Of a DNA stretch of 64,000 bases, positions 53,595 to 60,551 are shown piece by piece (position 1 is the stretch's first letter; every line of letters begins with the position of its first letter). This stretch comes from AC-32 sp963766375. Its GTDB lineage: Bacteria; Actinomycetota; Thermoleophilia; Gaiellales; Gaiellaceae. The stretch lies in NCBI GenBank assembly GCA_963766375.1, contig CAVXZG010000019.1, positions 62,001 to 126,000 on the forward strand, in the 5' to 3' direction. Both the position numbers and the translations under genes were made by a program. Below the pieces are notes generated by a model, which worked only from the letters and a program-made list of their open reading frames with translations, was not told the origin of the DNA and did no database searches.

Positions 53595-54098
53595 ATGGAT
53601 GTACTGGTTCTGATCGACAAGCTCGACGACCTCGTGCACAACGCGAAGGCCGTTCCGCTCACCGACCAGGTGCGCATCGATCGCGAGGAGATCTACGACA
53701 TCCTCGACCAGATGCGGGCGACGATCCCCGAGGAGATCAAGCAGGCGCGCTGGATCGTGAAGGAGCGCCAGGAGATGCTTGCCGAGGCCAAGCGCGAGTG
53801 CGACCGGATCCTCGGTGAGGCTCGCGAGCAGGCCGTTCGGGAGGCCTCTCAGACCGAGATCGTCAAGCTCGCCGAGCGCCAGGCCGGCGACATCGTCGAC
53901 GATGCGAGGCGGCAGGCGCGAGAGACCCGGCTTGAGATGGAGGACTGGGCCGACTCGATCCTCTCAACGCTCGAGGTCAACCTCGACAAGTTCCTGACCG
54001 CGGTCAAGCGGGGTCGCGACCGGCTGCACGAGCGCTCGCAGGAATCGGTGGTTGCAGGAGTGGCCGCCGACAGCTCCAACGACGACCATCCTTTCTAG
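53595..54098 (+). CDS. DivIVA-like coiled-coil protein (SepIVA type)
   Basis: 167 residues: MDVLVLIDKLDDLVHNAKAV, then VRIDREEIYDILDQMRATIP, a DivIVA-type N-terminal segment, followed by a long coiled coil (EEIKQARWIVKERQEMLAEA, AREQAVREASQTEIVKLAER) and a short tail. Mycobacterial SepIVA, a cell-division and envelope-growth factor, has this shape and lies near coaD and rsmD in the same order. By analogy it should act at the septum or subpolar membrane. Leaderless ATG. Confidence 0.75.
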   Translation: MDVLVLIDKLDDLVHNAKAVPLTDQVRIDREEIYDILDQMRATIPEEIKQARWIVKERQEMLAEAKRECDRILGEAREQAVREASQTEIVKLAERQAGDIVDDARRQARETRLEMEDWADSILSTLEVNLDKFLTAVKRGRDRLHERSQESVVAGVAADSSNDDHPF

Positions 54099-54109
54099 CA
54101 GGGCCGGCG

Positions 54110-54622
54110 TTGGACACCTATCTGGCCGTCGCGAGCAAGCGCGACTGGCGCAGCTACGCGCCTGACCGGCCGGTGCCGCCGGAGGTGGAGCGGCGCATCC
54201 TCGACGCGGGCCGCGTGGCCGGGAGCGCGATGAACCGGCAGCCCTGGGTCTTCGTCGTGGTCGAGAGCCCGGAGGCGAAGGAGCGGGTCGCCCAGGTGGT
54301 CCACGCGCAGGACAACGTGCGTACCGCTGCCCTTGCGATCGCGATCGCCACCGAGGGCGGCAAGGCGGCGCTCGACGTGGGCCGCGCGATGCAGAACATG
54401 TTCCTCGTCGCCTGGAACGACGGGGTCGTCTCGTGCCCGAACGGGATGCCAGACGCGGCCGCGGCCGCCCGCGTCCTCGGTCTCGAGGACGGCCTGCTGC
54501 CGGTCAGCATCCCGAGCTTCGGCTACCCGAAGCGGCCGCTCGAGCCGGAGTCGAAGACCCCGGAGGAGTGGAGCGCGGAGGCCAATCGGAAGCCCCTCGA
54601 GGAGCTCGTTAGACGCATCTGA
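54110..54622 (+). CDS. Nitroreductase-family flavoprotein
   Basis: 170 residues. SKRDWRSYAPDRPVPPEVER is the FMN-phosphate RxY/F region, then RVAGSAMNRQPWVFVVVESP (the substrate-side SxxNxQPW motif) and LDVGRAMQNMFLVAWNDGVV. The fold matches nitroreductases; the substrate is unknown. TTG is the only plausible start near the homology (a TAGCAG/TCTAGC hexamer is close upstream). Confidence 0.75.
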   Translation: MDTYLAVASKRDWRSYAPDRPVPPEVERRILDAGRVAGSAMNRQPWVFVVVESPEAKERVAQVVHAQDNVRTAALAIAIATEGGKAALDVGRAMQNMFLVAWNDGVVSCPNGMPDAAAAARVLGLEDGLLPVSIPSFGYPKRPLEPESKTPEEWSAEANRKPLEELVRRI

Positions 54623-54642
54623 GTGGTTGCTACCGTGGTCAC

Positions 54643-55150
54643 ATGACCACGTTGAACCTGCGCACGATCAAGCTTCGCTCGGGCGAGCAGTTCCGGGACG
54701 AGCTGGAGATCGAGCTCGAGCCGCTCGAGCTCGGCGGCCAGAGCTACCTGCCGGTTCCCCAGAAAGTGCCGGCCGAGGTGACGATCACCCGCGCCTCGAC
54801 CGGGACCGTGTTCGAGCTCGAGCTACCGCGTTCGCCTGCACGGGCCGTGCTACCGCTGCCTCGAGGACGCCGTGCTCGAGCTGCCGATCTCGGCGCGCGA
54901 GTATCAGGCGACGACGCCCGAGTCGGACGAGATGCGGACGCCCTACCTCGACGACGACAAGCTCGACCTCTCGGGCTGGGCCCGCGATGCGCTGGCTCTG
55001 GCGCTGCCGGACAAGATCCTCTGCAAGCCCGATTGCGCCGGCCTCTGCCCGGTCTGCGGCAAGGACCTGAACGCCGAGCCGCACGAGCACGACGAGCCCC
55101 AGGCCGACTCGCGCTGGGCGGCGCTCGCCGAGCTCAAAGACCGGCTCTAG
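54643..55150 (+). CDS. YceD/DUF177 family protein (frameshifted)
   Basis: A companion of rRNA processing and ribosomal protein L32 genes. MTTLNLRTIKLRSGEQFRDE and VPAEVTITRASTGTVFELE in one frame, then VLELPISAREYQATTPESDE, LPDKILCKPDCAGLCPVCGK with the CxxxC...CxxC zinc cluster, and LNAEPHEHDEPQ in another; the switch is near 54835. Restored length about 168 residues. ATG lies 6 nt after TACCGT. It is usually followed by rpmF, which here is 3 kb further on past a minus-strand insertion. Confidence 0.85.
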
Positions 55151-55450
55151 TCGACTCCGCCGTGGCCGCAGCTGCCGTGGCCTGAGTTGTCGCCGCCGCC
55201 GTGGTCGCCGCCGCCGTGGTCGTCTACGGTCGTGGTCGGTCTCGTGGTTGTTGTCCGGGGCGTCGTCGTCGCCCGCCGCTTTCGTCTTGCGAACCGTCGC
55301 CGGCGAGAGTGTCCTGCTCGGCTTCGGCTGCAGCCGGGTCACGGGAACCGCGACGGAGTCGCGCGAGACCACGTAGGCCGCGACGCCGATTCCGGCGGCG
55401 CAGAGAAGCCCGGTGAGGGCGAGGACTACGACTACGAGGGCTCGACCCAT
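55147..55450 (-). CDS. Membrane-anchored small protein with His/Gly/Asp-rich tail (frameshifted)
   Basis: MGRALVVVVLALTGLLCAAG begins a single N-terminal membrane span or uncleaved signal; then a short stalk (LQPKPSRTLSPATVRKTKAA, GDDDAPDNNHETDHD). One frame then turns Arg-rich, but another gives DDHGGGDHGGGDNSGHGSCG and HGGVD before TAG. I infer one indel near 55225. The tail carries alternating His, Asp and one Cys, typical of metal-binding low-complexity ends. Its start lies inside the histidine kinase 3' end (19-nt overlap), so it is co-expressed. Its stop shares CTAG with the convergent yceD. Confidence 0.6.
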
Positions 55451-56839
55451 GACTCCTCGGTAACTGTAGCCGCGGCCGGAAATCTCACCTCTGCGCGCAA
55501 GCCACCCTCCAACAGGTTCGCGAGTGCTGCACGGCCCTGCCAGCGACGGGCGAGCGCGTCCACGATTGCCAGTCCAAGCCCGGTCCCCGAGCGCTCACTG
55601 CCGGCGCTTCCCCGCGTAAAGCGCTCGAAGAGCGTCTTCTCCTCTCCCGCGGCCAGGCCGGGCCCCTCGTCTAGCACGGCGAGCCAGGCCTCGCCGCCCT
55701 CTCGGCCCCAGTCGATCGTGACGCGTGTAGGCGAGTAGCGGAGCGCGTTCTCGATCAGGTTGTCGAGCAGGATCGCAAGATCCTCGTCGGAGGCGTCGAT
55801 CGTCGCGTCGCCGTTGCCGACCAGCTCGAGCGAGCGTCCGTCCTGCTCCGCGGCACCGGCCCAGCGCTCGTGGGCCCGTTCGGCCACCCGCGCCAGCGAC
55901 ACGGGCCGGCTCGGCCCGGCTTTGTCCCCTTCGCGCGCGAGGGTGAGGAGTGATGTGAGGAGGCGCGCGAGCCGTTCGACCTCCTGCTCGGCCGCCTCGA
56001 GTTCCGGCCCGGCTGCTTCGCCGGCTCTTGGCTCTGGCGGCTTCGATCCGCAGGCGCAGACCGGTCAGCGGCGTGCGGAGCTGGTGCGAGGCGTTGGCGA
56101 CGAACTCGCGCTGGGCGGCCAGCACGGTTCCGAGCCGATCGGTCATGTCGTTGAAGGCGGTCGCGACCTCGCGCTGCTCCGTCGCGCCCGACCCTTTCGC
56201 GCGCGCGTCGAGGTCACCCGCTTCCACGCGGCGGGCGGTCTCAGCGAGGTTGCGGAGCGGCTTGGAGAGCGAGCTCGCGAGCACCCAGGCGAGTGCGAGC
56301 CCGAGCATCAGGGCAAAGGCGCCGATTGCGACGAGCGCTAGCACCGCGCGTCGGATCCGCGCGTGAACAGCATCGAGACTCTGCGTCACGCGGACCGCTC
56401 CGACTACGCGGCCGTTGTTCGTCACGGGCACCGCGGTGTAAAGCAGGTCCGCCCCGAGCGTGGCGCTATGGCGCTCCCCCTGCGCGCGCTGTCCCGAGAG
56501 AGCGATTCGGAGCTCGGGTCGCGAGGGAGAGGCGTAGCGGACCAGCCCCGGCGAAGGGTCGGTCGAGTCGGCCCGCAGACGCCCTCGCGGCGCGTCGACG
56601 ATGATCACGCGGCCGCCGAGATCCTGCCCCGCGCCGTTTGCGAGCTTTCTGAGCTCCTTCGTATCGCTCATTCGCCCGGACGCGCCGGCCGAGACGACGA
56701 ACGCCTGCGCCGCGGCCTCGTTCTTCACCTCGGCGTCGATCCTGCGCGCCAGGTTCAGTGCGAGCGGCACCTCGAGCGCGACCAGGATCAGGAGCAGGAC
56801 GTATGCAAACGCCCCGACGATCTGCAGGCGGAGGCTCAT
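55432..56839 (-). CDS. Sensor histidine kinase (frameshifted)
   Basis: About 468 residues. TM1 at residues 7-30 (IVGAFAYVLLLILVALEVPL), an outer sensor region of about 130 residues, TM2 (VLALVAIGAFALMLGLALAW), a HAMP linker (LSKPLRNLAETARRVEAGDL), the H-box EFVANASHQLRTPLTGL with the phospho-histidine, then after a frame switch near 56010 the N-box LLDNLIENALRYSPTRVTID, G1 LAVLDEGPGL and G2 SGTGLGLAIVDALARRW. The sensor region has no obvious known ligand motif. ATGA overlap with the response regulator gene shows a two-component pair. Confidence 0.9.
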
Positions 56840-57540
56840 TCAGCCTCGTCAGGCGAGGAGAAGCGGAAGCCGACGCCGCGCACGGTGTGCAGGTAGCGCG
56901 GCGCGGCGGGGTCGTCGCCGAGCTTGCGCCGGAGCCCGCTCACATGCACGTCGAGCGTCTTCGTCGAGCCGAACCAGTTCGGGTCCCAGACCTCGTCGAT
57001 CAGGCGCTCTCGCGTGACCACAGAGCCGGCGTTGCGCATCAGCAGGCGCAGCAGCTCGAACTCCTTGCGGCTCAGCTCGAGGATTGCGCCGCGGTGGGTG
57101 ACCTCGTGCTTGGCGGGATCGAGCCGCAGGTCGCCGACCTCGAGCGTTGCCTCATCGGCCGGTTCGGGCGCGTCGGCCCGGCGCAGGACCGCGCGAATCC
57201 GGGCGACCACCTCTCGTGCGCTGAAGGGCTTGACCACGTAGTCGTCGGCGCCGAGCTCGAGGCCGACGACCCGGTCGGCCTCCTCGCCGCGGGCGGTCAG
57301 CATGATGATGGGCACCTGCGAGCGTTTGCGCAGCTCACGGCAGACGTCGAAGCCGGAGCCGTCCGGGAGCATCAGGTCGAGCAGGACGAGATCGGGGTCG
57401 CGCCGGGCGAGCTCGAGCGCCTCTGCGACCGTTCCGGCCACTTGCGCCTCGAAGCCCTCGTTTCGGAGGGCCTCGGCCAGTGGCTCGGTGATGGAAACCT
57501 CGTCCTCGACGAGGAGAATCGTTCGCTTCGGCCTGTTCAT
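56836..57540 (-). CDS. OmpR/PhoB-family response regulator
   Basis: 234 residues. Receiver: ILLVEDEVSITEPLAEALRN, phospho-acceptor D55 in LVLLDLMLPDGSGFD, IIMLTARGEEADRVVGLELG and DDYVVKPFSAREVVARI. C-terminal winged helix: LEVGDLRLDPAKHEVTHRGA, ELSRKEFELLRLLMRNAGSV, RERLIDEVWDPNWFGSTKTL and VHVSGLRRKLGDDP. Such regulators bind pairs of direct repeats about 11 bp apart; matching repeats lie at 58092-58119. Expressed with the histidine kinase. Confidence 0.93.
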   Translation of the reverse strand: MNRPKRTILLVEDEVSITEPLAEALRNEGFEAQVAGTVAEALELARRDPDLVLLDLMLPDGSGFDVCRELRKRSQVPIIMLTARGEEADRVVGLELGADDYVVKPFSAREVVARIRAVLRRADAPEPADEATLEVGDLRLDPAKHEVTHRGAILELSRKEFELLRLLMRNAGSVVTRERLIDEVWDPNWFGSTKTLDVHVSGLRRKLGDDPAAPRYLHTVRGVGFRFSSPDEAE

Positions 57541-57575
57541 CGTTTCGTGATTGTTCCTGCTCGCACCGGAACTAC

Positions 57576-57613
57576 GCGGAGGCGGCCGGACACTGGGGGA
57601 CAGCCGCCTCCGC
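57576..57613 (-). repeat. Two mutually exclusive hairpins between the His/Gly/Asp-rich gene and the response regulator gene
   Basis: GCGGAGGCGGC (57576-57586) and GCCGCCTCCGC (57603-57613) form a perfect 11-bp stem with a 16-nt loop. The right arm can instead pair with GCGGAG at 57618-57623 (a 6-bp hairpin with a TCTG loop). Only one can form at a time, as in an attenuator; a partial terminator that sets the ratio of the two genes is also possible. Confidence 0.5.
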
Positions 57614-57636
57614 TCTGGCGGAGAGAAGGTCGGTGC

Positions 57637-58005
57637 CTAGTCGTCGTGGCCGCCGCGGGGGCCTGAGTTGTCGTCGCCCCCGCCATCGTGGCCGGATTCG
57701 TCGCTCGAGCCGGAGTTGGGGCCGCCGTGTTCGTCGCCGGCGGCCGCCGTGCCGGTGCAGCTTGGGTCGTTCGCGTGCTCTGCCTCGTCGCAGGGGCCGC
57801 GGACGTCCTCGCCGGGCTCGTTCGCCCTGCCGCGCTCCAGCGCGTTTTCCGGGGCGCGATCCTCCTGCTGCGCCGTGCTGATCGCCGGCAGCGTCGTCGT
57901 CCCGATCGTCGGGCTGTTGGTGGAGTCGAGGCTCGTGAGCGTGCCGGCGAGAGCCACGCCTGCCATTAGCAGGACTCCTCCGATGATTGCTGCGATCTTG
58001 AACAT
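57637..58005 (-). CDS. Exported small protein with Gly/Asp/His-rich tail
   Basis: 122 residues. MFKIAAIIGGVLLMAGVALA is a signal peptide; an acidic middle (QQEDRAPENALERGRANEPG) contains two cysteines in GPCDEAEHANDPSCTG; the tail is GDEHGGPNSGSSDESGHDGG then GDDNSGPRGGHDD. A strong AAGGAG site precedes the ATG, rare in this window. The tail resembles that of the small protein at the other end of the operon, and both flank the two-component genes. It may bind metal or act as the sensed ligand; no known family recognised. Confidence 0.7.
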   Translation of the reverse strand: MFKIAAIIGGVLLMAGVALAGTLTSLDSTNSPTIGTTTLPAISTAQQEDRAPENALERGRANEPGEDVRGPCDEAEHANDPSCTGTAAAGDEHGGPNSGSSDESGHDGGGDDNSGPRGGHDD

Positions 58006-58091
58006 GTCTCTCCTTCGGTCGGTGCTCTCAGTTGGCCTCCGAAGGATCGCCCCGGCCCGGTTCTGCGCGGGCAAGACGAGGCGAGGAGAGC

Positions 58092-58119
58092 GGAAAGCCT
58101 CGGTAAAGCCTTGGTTAAG
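58092..58119. promoter_or_regulatory. Three tandem 10-11-bp repeats, candidate response-regulator site
   Basis: GGAAAGCCTC, GGTAAAGCCTT and GGTTAAG (58092, 58102, 58113) form direct repeats with 10- and 11-bp steps; on the other strand the cores read CTTAACC and CTTTACC, similar to the GTTCACC unit of PHO boxes. The site lies about 87 nt upstream of the minus-strand operon start and 19 bp before the rpmF -10, so it could serve either. Confidence 0.5.
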
Positions 58120-58138
58120 CGGCCAGGCAGACGCTGGC

Positions 58139-58144
58139 TATACT
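58139..58144 (+). promoter_or_regulatory. -10 element TATACT of rpmF (leaderless)
   Basis: TATACT followed by CCGCCGCCA and ATG. It is among the best -10 matches in the window. Confidence 0.6.
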
Positions 58145-58153
58145 CCGCCGCCA

Positions 58154-58342
58154 ATGGCCGTCCCCAAGAAAAAAACCTCCAAGTCGCGCCGGGACAAGCG
58201 GCGCGCCACGCATCGGATCGAGGCGCCGCGCGTGAACACCTGCCCGCAATGCGGACGGCCGAAGCAGCCGCACCGGATGTGCCCGAACTGCAAGACCTAC
58301 AACGGCCGCGAGATCGAGCCGCTTCGCACCCCGGCTCCGTAA
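58154..58342 (+). CDS. rpmF: 50S ribosomal protein L32
   Basis: 62 residues: MAVPKKKTSKSRRDKRRATH then NTCPQCGRPKQPHRMCPNCK, the zinc-binding C+ form with two CxxC pairs. Leaderless ATG. It begins the rpmF-plsX-acpP-rnc group. Confidence 0.95.
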   Translation: MAVPKKKTSKSRRDKRRATHRIEAPRVNTCPQCGRPKQPHRMCPNCKTYNGREIEPLRTPAP

Positions 58343-58346
58343 GAAA

Positions 58347-59345
58347 TTGATTCGGATCGCCGTCGACGCGATGGGCGGCGACCGGGCCCCGGAAGAGGTC
58401 GTCGCCGGCGCGCTCGAGGCCGCCTCACCAGAGATCCAGCCGATCCTCTTCGGCCCGGCGGGCCTCGACACGGGTGGCCTGGAGCTCGTCGAGACGACGC
58501 AGGTGATCGGGATGGACGAGAAGCCGGCCGAGGCCGTGCGTGGCAAGTCGGACAGCTCCCTCGTCGCCGCCTGCCGCGCCGTGGGCGAAGGCAAGGCCGA
58601 TGCGGTCCTGTCCGCCGGGAACACCGGCGCGATGCTGGCGGCCTGCTTCCTGGAGCTGCGTCGCCTGCCTGGAGTCGCGCGCCCGGCGATCGCCGTCGTG
58701 ATCCCGACCAAGCGCGGGCCCTCGGTGCTGCTGGACTCGGGCGCGAACGCCGATGCGCGCCCCGAGCACCTGCTCCAGTTCGCGCACATGGGCGCCGTCT
58801 TCGCCGAGGACGTGCTCGAGGTGCGCGATCCCGAGGTTCGCCTGCTTTCGATCGGCGAGGAGCCGGAGAAGGGCAACCAGCTGACGCTCGAGGCGCACGC
58901 GCTTCTGGCCACCGACGACAGCCTCAACTTTGGCGGGAACACGGAGAGCCGCGACCTGCTGGTCGGCGCCGCGGACGTCGTCGTCTGCGACGGCTTCACC
59001 GGCAACGTCGTCCTGAAGCTGATGGAAGGGACGATCCTGACCGTGCTCGAGGAGCTCCGCGCGGAGATCGTTTCGAGCCGGCGCGGCCGAATCGGCGGCC
59101 TGCTCGTGCGCCCGGCAGCACGCGGTCTGCGCCAGCGGCTCGACCCCGAAACCTACGGCGGCGCCTACCTTCTCGGCTTGCGCGGGCTCGCCGTGATCGC
59201 CCACGGGAACTCGTCTCGGCGCGCCATTGCGAACGCGATCCGGCTCGCCGCACGGGGAGTCGAGCACGACGTTGTGGGTCGTCTCGGCCAGCGACTGCCG
59301 GAAAGAGTGTTAGCATCCGCGCGCTCTGAAGCCCCCGGCAAGTGA
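58347..59345 (+). CDS. plsX: Phosphate acyltransferase PlsX
   Basis: Makes acyl-phosphate from acyl-ACP for phospholipid synthesis. IRIAVDAMGGDRAPEEVVAG at the N-terminus, VIGMDEKPAEAVRGKSDSSL, ADAVLSAGNTGAMLAACFLE, VLLDSGANADARPEHLLQFA and VVCDGFTGNVVLKLMEGT match the family. 332 residues. A TTG 4 nt after the rpmF stop is the likely start. Confidence 0.94.
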   Translation: MIRIAVDAMGGDRAPEEVVAGALEAASPEIQPILFGPAGLDTGGLELVETTQVIGMDEKPAEAVRGKSDSSLVAACRAVGEGKADAVLSAGNTGAMLAACFLELRRLPGVARPAIAVVIPTKRGPSVLLDSGANADARPEHLLQFAHMGAVFAEDVLEVRDPEVRLLSIGEEPEKGNQLTLEAHALLATDDSLNFGGNTESRDLLVGAADVVVCDGFTGNVVLKLMEGTILTVLEELRAEIVSSRRGRIGGLLVRPAARGLRQRLDPETYGGAYLLGLRGLAVIAHGNSSRRAIANAIRLAARGVEHDVVGRLGQRLPERVLASARSEAPGK

Positions 59346-59351
59346 GGTGAA

Positions 59352-59597
59352 ATGGCAGCGTCACGAGAGGAAGTGTTCGAGCGGGTCAAGGAAGTCCTGA
59401 CGGAGCAGCTCGGAGTCGACGAGAGCGAGGTCACTGAGGAAGCCTCGTTCCAGGAGGACCTCGACGCAGATTCACTCGATCTCGTGGAGCTGATCATGGA
59501 GCTGGAGGACCAGTTCGGGATCAAGATCTCGGACGACGACGCGCAAAAGATCCAGACCGTCGGGCAGGCCGTCGACTACGTCTCCACGCACCAGTAG
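59352..59597 (+). CDS. acpP: Acyl carrier protein
   Basis: 81 residues; the phosphopantetheine serine is in DLDADSLDLVELIMELEDQF. Acidic helix II is normal. AGTGAGGTGAAATGG provides a ribosome binding site (GAGGTG) before the ATG. It is the usual neighbour of plsX and rnc. Confidence 0.96.
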   Translation: MAASREEVFERVKEVLTEQLGVDESEVTEEASFQEDLDADSLDLVELIMELEDQFGIKISDDDAQKIQTVGQAVDYVSTHQ

Positions 59598-59625
59598 CCG
59601 CGCTCCGGGCGGCCGGCCTGACGAG

Positions 59626-60291
59626 CTGTCCAAGCTCATCGACGGCCTGCCGGACGAGCTGCTGGAAAATGTCTTCACGCACAGCTCCTGGGCGCCCGAT
59701 CGGGCGTCGTCCTACGAGCGCCTCGAGTTCCTGGGCGACAGCGTGCTCGAATTGGCGATTGCGAGGGCGCTGTACGAGCGGTATCCGGACTCCTCCGAGG
59801 GCGGGATGGCGAAGATCCGCTCGCACGTCGTCTCTCGCGCGAGCTGCGCCGTCGTCGCGCGCGAGCTCGGACTGGGCAAGCGCCTCGCCGAACGCGGGGC
59901 GGCGCAAGCGCCGGCGGACGAGCTCGAACGGTTGGCGCGAAACCGCAACGTCCTCGCGGCACTGCTCGAAGCTTCGCTCGCCGCGCTCTACCTCCAGCAC
60001 GGCTTCGAGCCGATCAGGGATGCGGTGGTCGCAGCGTTCGACGGGCGGATCACCTATGCGCTGACGACCCACGTCGATCACAAGACCGAGCTCCAGGAGG
60101 AGCTCGCCCGCCAGGGCCGGCAGGTCGCCTACAGCGTCCTCGACGTGGCGGGGCCCCCGCACGACCGCACGTTCACCTGCGCCGCCGTGATCGACGGCGA
60201 GGAAGCGGGCGTCGGGACCGGCCGGTCGAAGAAGGACGCCGAGCAGGCAGCGGCGCGCGAGGCGCTCGACCGGCTCGCGCGGGCGGCGTGA
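59626..60291 (+). CDS. rnc: Ribonuclease III
   Basis: Cuts double-stranded RNA, e.g. rRNA precursors. The N-terminal LSKLIDGLPDELLENVFTHS then SWAPDRASSYERLEFLGDSV (signature ERLEFLGDSVLEL with catalytic acidic residues), GGMAKIRSHVVSRASCAVVA, ALLEASLAALYLQHGFEPIR, and a C-terminal dsRNA-binding domain (KTELQEELARQGRQVAYSVL; GTGRSKKDAEQAAAREALDR). The homologous N-terminus has no ATG, GTG or TTG: the first is GTG 59743, inside the catalytic signature. I set the start at CTG 59626, which gives 222 residues, the expected length; an indel hiding a normal start is the alternative. Confidence 0.9.
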   Translation: MSKLIDGLPDELLENVFTHSSWAPDRASSYERLEFLGDSVLELAIARALYERYPDSSEGGMAKIRSHVVSRASCAVVARELGLGKRLAERGAAQAPADELERLARNRNVLAALLEASLAALYLQHGFEPIRDAVVAAFDGRITYALTTHVDHKTELQEELARQGRQVAYSVLDVAGPPHDRTFTCAAVIDGEEAGVGTGRSKKDAEQAAAREALDRLARAA

Positions 60292-60343
60292 ATGATGTTT
60301 GACCTTGATGCCGAGAGCGCAACGAACGCTTGAGGAGGTGCCA

Positions 60344-60502
60344 ATGGCAAAGATGATCAATTGCGCGTGCGGCGAGACGATCCGCGGCGAGACGGAGGAC
60401 GAGGTGCTGGACAACGCCGAGGAGCATGTCCGCACCGCGCACGCCGACATCGCTGACCAGTTCCCGCGCGAAACGCTCGCGGGCATGGTCGAGGACGCCT
60501 AG
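60344..60502 (+). CDS. DUF1059 family small protein
   Basis: 52 residues: MAKMINCACGETIRGETEDE with a CxC pair, then VLDNAEEHVRTAHADIADQF. DUF1059 proteins are small, with Cys/His residues that probably bind metal; function unknown. A strong AGGAGGTG lies 5-6 nt before the ATG. A TTGACC at 60299-60304 with ACGAAC 17 bp later is a possible promoter. Confidence 0.8.
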   Translation: MAKMINCACGETIRGETEDEVLDNAEEHVRTAHADIADQFPRETLAGMVEDA

Positions 60503-60509
60503 CGACACC

Positions 60510-60536
60510 GCGGGCGCCGCCATCCGCGGCGCCCGC
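60510..60536 (+). terminator. Hairpin terminator after the DUF1059 gene
   Basis: GCGGGCGCC and GGCGCCCGC form a 9-bp perfect stem with a 9-nt loop, directly followed by TAGCGT, the -10 of smc (60537-60542). No U-tract. Confidence 0.65.
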
Positions 60537-60551
60537 TAGCGTCCCTCGCGC

